DNA of 12,424 nucleotides from Candidatus Zixiibacteriota bacterium (GTDB lineage: Bacteria > Zixibacteria > MSB-5A5 > GN15 > PGXB01). The DNA lies in assembly GCA_030642025.1 (NCBI GenBank), contig DAOWOO010000012.1, positions 1 to 12,424 of the forward strand, read 5' to 3'. Position 1 is the first letter of the stretch, and the number at the start of each line of letters is the position of its first letter. Of the stretch, positions 9,001 to 12,424 are shown in pieces. The translations under genes and the position numbers were made by a program. The notes under the pieces were generated by a model, which saw only the letters and a list, made by a program, of their open reading frames with translations, did no database searches and was not told the DNA's origin.

Positions 9001-9522
9001 TCGCACCTGCTTCATTCCGGCCAGAAATTCAAAGGGATTCTTGTGATTAAGACCAAACTGGCTTTTACATTTACCAACGGAAGCACCACCGATGTCTGGA
9101 CCCTTGACTCCAAACGCGAATGGGTCCAGGGACTCAACGATGCCTGGAAAACAATGCTCAACAAGAAATTCCGGATTGCCACGGGCAACAGCGATGATTA
9201 CAGCACCTATGATAATCTATATGTTCATTTCGTGCCGCATTTTGTGACATACTCCGGGACGGCTCCAACCGACTCGCATTTCAATATTGACGTCACTTTC
9301 ACTCTGGGTTCCGGTTTCACCACCAGCGGAAACGATATTGACAGCGACTGGGGTACATCGACCAGCGCCAGAAGCGCTCAGTGGGAAAAAATAATAAGAT
9401 ACTGTTTCGGTAAAACAACCGGTTCAGGTAATCTGGCCAAGACCGACCTGACCGGTATAAAAGACTGGGTACAATCAGAACAGGGAGATAGTACTCATAC
9501 ATATGTGATTCATGATTTGTAG
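6058..9522 (+). CDS. Putative injected effector: OmpA-like/peptidoglycan-binding N-terminus fused to an HExxHxxGxxD metalloprotease-like domain
   Basis: The start is supported by AAGG at 6047-6050, 7 nt before the ATG. There is no signal peptide. Residues about 62-103 are a highly acidic Asp/Glu linker. An OmpA-like domain begins near 105 (VLIAGHSE, then FELSEKRAKSILYLL); its last part, CGESFPI and NHRVEILFF, appears only at 292-319. A helical peptidoglycan-binding-like segment of about 120 residues lies between (about 166-290, with DNGWTDRTARAVRRFFSRYN). Residues 345 to about 480 look like a beta-sandwich, followed by a conserved-looking YYDLPGKWSSRNYW stretch. The motif HEMGHATGNWDEY starts at His832: His832 and His836 are likely zinc ligands, Glu833 the catalytic base and Asp842 a possible third ligand, as in snapalysin-type enzymes. 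Residues 843-1154 are unassigned. The OmpA and wall-binding parts suggest the cell envelope as the place of action. Effector status is inferred from the neighbouring PAAR gene and architecture; substrate unknown. Confidence 0.85.
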   Translation: MGSGDSASEPLSGVHDSPAVTTGVPTEHTLEPIEIEVIEIEGGMFYETSAVAMPVHCEGEIEHNHPDSGGDAADDSPEDAAEDEAEDDTDDEAEGGGDDDDETTFLTLYESLALVFRQLQIDSRKKVLIAGHSEPADPPSRGFELSEKRAKSILYLLTGEGAPWIELVTQNHLIIDYQQILKYFDNSRGWNCNPRNIDNGWTDRTARAVRRFFSRYNRRFARRRGLDQLPDDLYDTVANDPDKRWPEEAWAAVFNLYQDELRRVLEVTPTQMDTMRSTLLEFIAETTRYVRCGESFPINSEFSENYRSEDNHRVEILFFDPDEIPEMNCPDSTGEAHTEEVCPLWCSGNFTLSFVDPADLEIIPYHLKITYFNRIKNELLPVPEGLGITALANRRNDLNVRLDYRDGVYIVKVPEGRRRHIDFVFETTNRWIYTENADTDPQIVERTQVQINALTPLERQKYYDLPGKWSSRNYWTRYQNEGSEQGNRFQTVINNRLHLKPYGSEVTKIEEPLTFSLDDIVIVGANRSQNIRDKNQNGANRNLGANSRYTLFHIDYDTMETVGTESKNLRRMKIYNPDTNEPIFTDGALTTNLIHDVPGHARMISFCNGFYDIYDKRSSDRDRSFNRRRHVLGARLALLEDESVHAQKAITAQTASDVTNVYAHPSTGNFELHYFHNCAELDDKMLSYLLIYWSTRFTQTALNESGVTTAAGSDADVTNHRQHGMVNAMNRLNKDYLIEKDVAASDSDIYIRPFHFMEAKNDTRGGRHKAATNIIANTNSAGGDPGAWMSYTSAQLRARDYQGDPAYFGPADPINSIQDTDGATYEVQTNSHEMGHATGNWDEYLYSLQTTEPNPSGSGNITFVWQRLPRYNQPFTAEGGPYSCDELSRMYHNRTPRLRNFWRFVNWLHDAAGTDGNLNSFFADARFKIIFNGSNISHIHNFKLTDAQKNVQTPAIEGRNHALATDIEHDMLIYKLGDDELSHLLHSGQKFKGILVIKTKLAFTFTNGSTTDVWTLDSKREWVQGLNDAWKTMLNKKFRIATGNSDDYSTYDNLYVHFVPHFVTYSGTAPTDSHFNIDVTFTLGSGFTTSGNDIDSDWGTSTSARSAQWEKIIRYCFGKTTGSGNLAKTDLTGIKDWVQSEQGDSTHTYVIHDL

Positions 9523-9550
9523 AATATGCGGATATGTAACAAGATAAATA

Positions 9551-10675
9551 ATGGGTGATTTATATACACATTATTATGCCAATTCCCGGCACAGCGGATA
9601 TGTCGAGGCACCATCGAGCGCTTTCGGTAATTCGGCCTGGTCGCGGCGTATTGACGATAATGACCCTCCCAATTTCAGGGCGCGCCTGCTATTGACATGC
9701 GGTGAAACAGTCATTGTCGAAGGGTATGGCGCAATAGCGGCTTTTGACGGAAAGGGGCAGAGACTTTGGAAACGGTCTAAATGGCCGGGAACTCAGGTGG
9801 TCCTGATTAATGATCGAGTGTATTATACATCGGAAAAACAGGTTAACCGTTTTGAATCGATTGATCTGAAAAACGATATCCGTCAACAGGATCGGCATAT
9901 CCCCGGGGTCGGTTCTCAGGATTATCTGGTCCTGTTTGAACCGTCAAAAGAGGGTCTTGTTGCTCAGGTGCAGTTTACAAACGAATCTGATGAAGTAACC
10001 TGCGAGATGATGGTGTACCAGGATACCGAGAAGAATCTCGGGTTCGACTGGTCGATGGGCTTTCCCGGGATAGTCAGCCCGCTGATACCGCTGGTATGCA
10101 CCGATACACGGCGGCTGGTAACCTCAATCCCCGGTGAAACGCTGGTGTTTGATCTGGACGCCGAACGGAACAATCCCGGCCCGCGGGAACGATTTCCATT
10201 TCCACTGGGAGACCATACCTGCTGGGTAAGCTGCGGTCCCGACGGTGTCCTGTACTGGACAGGTAGTGATAGTGAGGGTCTGAAAATCGTAGCCACGGCC
10301 GCAAACGGTAAAATCGAATGGCGGTGGTGCTCCGGTGATGAATTTAATCTTACCCTGGCGAGGTCAAATCCGGTGGCGCCGCCGATTGTTACCCCGGAGA
10401 GAGTTTATATTCTGACACCGCGAAACATTATCGCATTGCAGAAAGATATCATGCTGTGGAATTTTGAATCAGTCAGGGGTGAATTTTATGCCTGCACCGC
10501 TTTATCCGATGACACAATTCTGGTTACCACCCGGGATACAATTTATAGATTGAATGGATTGGGTGAGATAATGTTCGACCTGGTCTTCGATGAGCCGATT
10601 GTCACGCCGCCGGTGATCGATTCCGCCGGAAGGGTGTATGTGGCCGGCCGGGAGACACTCCATGCGATTGTATGA
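9551..10675 (+). CDS. PQQ-like beta-propeller protein without signal peptide
   Basis: The 374-residue product shows repeating beta-propeller blades of the PQQ/BamB type: GYGAIAAFDGKGQRLWKR, AANGKIEWRWCSGD, RVYILTPRNIIALQKDIMLW and IDSAGRVYVAGRETLHAIV. About seven blades can be counted by eye. The N-terminus (MGDLYTHYYANSRHSG) lacks a signal sequence, so unlike BamB it is predicted to be cytoplasmic unless exported another way. No catalytic or cofactor residues are evident, and a protein-binding scaffold is the likeliest general role. The gene begins 28 nt after the effector gene and ends 7 nt before the preferred start of the next gene. The upstream ribosome site is weak, which suggests translational coupling. 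It could be an accessory or immunity protein for the effector; the sequence does not decide. Confidence 0.8.
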   Translation: MGDLYTHYYANSRHSGYVEAPSSAFGNSAWSRRIDDNDPPNFRARLLLTCGETVIVEGYGAIAAFDGKGQRLWKRSKWPGTQVVLINDRVYYTSEKQVNRFESIDLKNDIRQQDRHIPGVGSQDYLVLFEPSKEGLVAQVQFTNESDEVTCEMMVYQDTEKNLGFDWSMGFPGIVSPLIPLVCTDTRRLVTSIPGETLVFDLDAERNNPGPRERFPFPLGDHTCWVSCGPDGVLYWTGSDSEGLKIVATAANGKIEWRWCSGDEFNLTLARSNPVAPPIVTPERVYILTPRNIIALQKDIMLWNFESVRGEFYACTALSDDTILVTTRDTIYRLNGLGEIMFDLVFDEPIVTPPVIDSAGRVYVAGRETLHAIV

Positions 10676-10682
10676 GTCATGT

Positions 10683-11519
10683 ATGACAAAAATATTCGGG
10701 TTGTTGTTTATCCTGATTTTAGGAGGGGGGCATATGTCCTGTTCACAGACTGATACGTTACCGGAAAAACTGATTTTCGACTATAATGGCGTGTCGCTGT
10801 TCAAAGACGGTGATTATATCTCACTTACCGTTCTGGCCGTCAGTCCCAATGCTCAAAGAGAAGTCGAAAACCTTGACCTTACTCCCGGCAACGTTTTTAT
10901 CAGCCGGAGTGATTTTGAAAAAATCTGGGAGGATATGAAAAGTGTCAAATGGAGCGGCTATTCCGAGCCGAATAAGAAAATTATTGAGAAGGCTCCTCCG
11001 GATATAAACAGTATCGCCCGTCTGCACCTGGTTATTGATGATAAGTCTATTATCGACTGGTCGAGAGAATCATCCGTATTCAGAAAAAAGGCCGCGGCTC
11101 CTCTGGAGAAAATTGCCGTCGCCATAAATAAAATAACTGAGCAGAGGCTGGCTGACCCGATCATACCGGACAGGTATTCGCTGGTTCTTGTACGGTCCGA
11201 TGATAAAATGTCCATAAATATTGAACTTACCAAAGAAGGCGATAATATATTTCTGGAAGACAAGGAATCGGGAGATAGAAATCCGAACAGCCTCCGGAAA
11301 TTCACCCGCTTTTTCGGTGAAATACAGCGCTTGAAAATGATGTGCCGGGAATACGGTCAGATGATGCCGGTGGGTGATGATAAATCCGGTCTGGCACATT
11401 ACCGTGTGCTGGCAACCGTCGAAGGGCACACCGTCGCCGATATTGAACGGTACGGCGAAATCAAAGATATGGAACTTTTTGATAAATTATGTGAGGAAAT
11501 TGCCGGTCTGCCGAAATAG
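10683..11519 (+). CDS. Putative lipoprotein of unknown function with two similar halves
   Basis: I do not recognise a family. From the ATG at 10683 the 278-residue product starts with MTK and a hydrophobic stretch (IFGLLFILILGGG), then Cys20 in HMSC. This resembles a lipoprotein signal, but His at -3 is a poor lipobox. An alternative ATG at 10734 has a far better ribosome site and would remove the signal, giving 261 residues. The mature part seems to hold two related halves (about 28-152 and 163-276). Each has an opening beta region, a segment with D/N-x-F/I-x-x-I helix character (FEKIWEDMKSVKW and FFGEIQRLKMM), a strand (ARLHLVIDD and AHYRVLATVE) and a final amphipathic helix (PLEKIAVAINKI and LFDKLCEEIAGL). 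Position two genes after a metalloprotease effector makes an envelope-anchored immunity protein a reasonable guess, without direct evidence. Confidence 0.7.
   Translation: MTKIFGLLFILILGGGHMSCSQTDTLPEKLIFDYNGVSLFKDGDYISLTVLAVSPNAQREVENLDLTPGNVFISRSDFEKIWEDMKSVKWSGYSEPNKKIIEKAPPDINSIARLHLVIDDKSIIDWSRESSVFRKKAAAPLEKIAVAINKITEQRLADPIIPDRYSLVLVRSDDKMSINIELTKEGDNIFLEDKESGDRNPNSLRKFTRFFGEIQRLKMMCREYGQMMPVGDDKSGLAHYRVLATVEGHTVADIERYGEIKDMELFDKLCEEIAGLPK
10721..10726 (+). promoter_or_regulatory. Strong internal ribosome binding site inside the putative signal-peptide coding region
   Basis: AGGAGG lies exactly 7 nt before an in-frame ATG at 10734, the best Shine-Dalgarno match seen in the window. It also encodes Leu-Gly-Gly of the hydrophobic stretch, so it may be a by-product of Gly codons. 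If used, it would give a form without the signal sequence. Confidence 0.45.
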
Positions 11520-11562
11520 GCAGGATGGATTGTGAAAAACAATACCGGAAGGTGTGAATAAA

Positions 11563-12006
11563 ATGAGTACTACCAATAACCAGTTCAGCATCGAACTGCC
11601 CGATAGCTGGGAAGACGCTTCGACATACAGTTTCATGGGCCCCGATGAGGGCGGCGTTCAGCACCTGCTGACACTGTCTGTCGATCGGGAAGTGGGTGAT
11701 GAATACCTTGTCGATTATGCACGGGGGCGGATAGAAGTTCTCATGATAACTTTAAGCGGGCTGGAGATATTAAAAGAAGAAGAACGTACTCTTGAAAATG
11801 GTACGCCGATATATTTTATGGCATGCCGCTGGATACCGACCGACGGCCAGGTGCTGTACCAGAAATATTATTACATGATAATTGACGGAACCGCCTATAC
11901 TTTTACGGGAACATTTTCCAAGCAGACTTTAAAAACAATTGCGCGCGAAGTGGAGAAGATGATTAACAGTTTCAAGCCGCAATCGGCTGTACCATCGGAT
12001 GAGTGA
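11563..12006 (+). CDS. DUF1795 (DcrB/EagR-like) family protein, candidate effector chaperone
   Basis: The preferred start is the ATG at 11563 (147 residues), with GGAAGG at 11547-11552. The upstream in-frame GTG at 11554 is only 1 nt from that site, so it is unlikely. The protein has no signal peptide. Its pattern is that of the DUF1795 fold: FSIELPDSWEDAS, a LLTLSVDRE strand, a helix with EYLVDYARGRIEVLM, a PIYFMACRW strand, QKYYYMIIDGTAYTFTGTF strands and a closing helix to about residue 140. In type VI systems, EagR proteins of this family bind and stabilise hydrophobic or N-terminal segments of PAAR-containing effectors before loading. It sits 5 nt before a gene whose product shares a domain with the PAAR protein, which fits a loading role. 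The client protein is not identified. A stand-alone DcrB-like role is the alternative. Confidence 0.72.
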   Translation: MSTTNNQFSIELPDSWEDASTYSFMGPDEGGVQHLLTLSVDREVGDEYLVDYARGRIEVLMITLSGLEILKEEERTLENGTPIYFMACRWIPTDGQVLYQKYYYMIIDGTAYTFTGTFSKQTLKTIAREVEKMINSFKPQSAVPSDE

Positions 12007-12011
12007 GTGCA

Positions 12012-12424
12012 ATGAGCCTTGAGTTTTCAAAAGGGACCGACACCGAGCATGAAATAAAGCTCGATTCCACACTGATCAGCGCCGTCTGGCGGCCGGGCAA
12101 GGCAATCGGCGGCCAGGAGATGCCGTTTGAGGTCCGTACCTCCTTTGTCGGGGTCGGGGCTAAGGTAAATGTTAAGGGGAAAAGCGAAAACGGCAAGAGC
12201 CTCGGGAAAGCCAATGGCAAAATGCGCAACAATGTCTTTGTCGGTGCTCTGAAGATTCCCGAGGATATAGAACCGGGCGATTATGTATATTTCGAGGTCG
12301 AACTGCCGGATAATGATCTTTCCGGCGAATCCGATCATATCCCGGCCTGGCCTTTAGTAAAAGTTACTAATATGAAATGGAGCGCCAAAGAAGCCCGGCG
12401 GGGAGACTGTCTCAAGCTCACGGC
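12012..12424 (+). CDS. Beta-sandwich-domain protein related to CIS spike extensions, 3' partial
   Basis: An open frame begins at ATG 12012, 5 nt after the previous stop codon, and runs without a stop to the window edge (137 codons plus 2 nt). Residues about 14-120 form one beta-rich domain (LISAVWRPGKAIGG, VGVGAKVNVKGKS, IPEDIEPGDYVYFEVELP). A second begins at TNMKWSAKEARRGDCLKLTA, closely matching TEAKWSAESAKVGDKVKLTA of the PAAR protein. Such Ig-like domains occur in VgrG, PAAR and OmpA-type effector proteins. No signal peptide is present, and the ribosome site is weak, consistent with coupling to the upstream gene. The unseen C-terminus may carry a catalytic or binding domain; the visible part gives no enzymatic function. 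Confidence 0.75.
   Translation, partial: MSLEFSKGTDTEHEIKLDSTLISAVWRPGKAIGGQEMPFEVRTSFVGVGAKVNVKGKSENGKSLGKANGKMRNNVFVGALKIPEDIEPGDYVYFEVELPDNDLSGESDHIPAWPLVKVTNMKWSAKEARRGDCLKLT

Noticed and set aside
10638..10682. Upstream GTG (10638) and ATG (10662) as starts of the lipoprotein gene
   Set aside because: They overlap the end of the propeller gene and would put charged and polar residues before the hydrophobic stretch; 10683 gives a more natural signal sequence.
11554..11562. GTG at 11554 as start of the DUF1795 gene
   Set aside because: The GGAAGG site ends 1 nt before it, which is too close; the ATG at 11563 has workable spacing.

Overview
The window reads as part of a Gram-negative bacterial genome, most likely from the FCB group. 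The large, modular, dockerin-ended C25 (gingipain-type) protease, with a duplicated calcium-binding motif of the NLADILYLI type, is a style common in lineages such as Zixibacteria and related candidate phyla. That placement is an inference from protein style; there is no rRNA or other marker here. All supported genes lie on the + strand, and no RNA gene, insertion sequence or CRISPR array was seen.

Positions 2-4807 hold the 3' part of a secreted multidomain cysteine protease: C25 propeptide remnant, C25 catalytic domain with His and Cys both visible, Ig/FN3-like domains, a two-domain adhesin-like module present twice, a nidogen-like beta domain, another beta-sandwich and a C-terminal dockerin. 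It ends in a good hairpin terminator at 4831-4865. A candidate promoter follows at about 4900-4928.

From 4979 to the window end is one tight co-directional gene set with gaps of 5 to 43 nt, likely one transcript. In order: a PAAR spike-tip protein with beta-sandwich extensions; a 1154-residue protein joining an OmpA-like domain (split by a peptidoglycan-binding-like insert) to a putative zinc metalloprotease with an HExxHxxGxxD motif; a signal-less PQQ-type beta-propeller; a putative lipoprotein with two similar halves; a DUF1795 (DcrB/EagR-like) chaperone candidate; and the 5' part of a beta-sandwich protein that shares a domain with the PAAR protein.

Taken together this looks like the cargo end of a contractile injection system (type VI secretion or extracellular CIS). 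PAAR would tip the spike, the OmpA/metalloprotease protein would be the effector, the DUF1795 protein a loading chaperone, and the lipoprotein and/or propeller candidates for immunity or accessory roles. No sheath, tube, baseplate or VgrG gene lies in the window, so the machine itself and its type are not shown.
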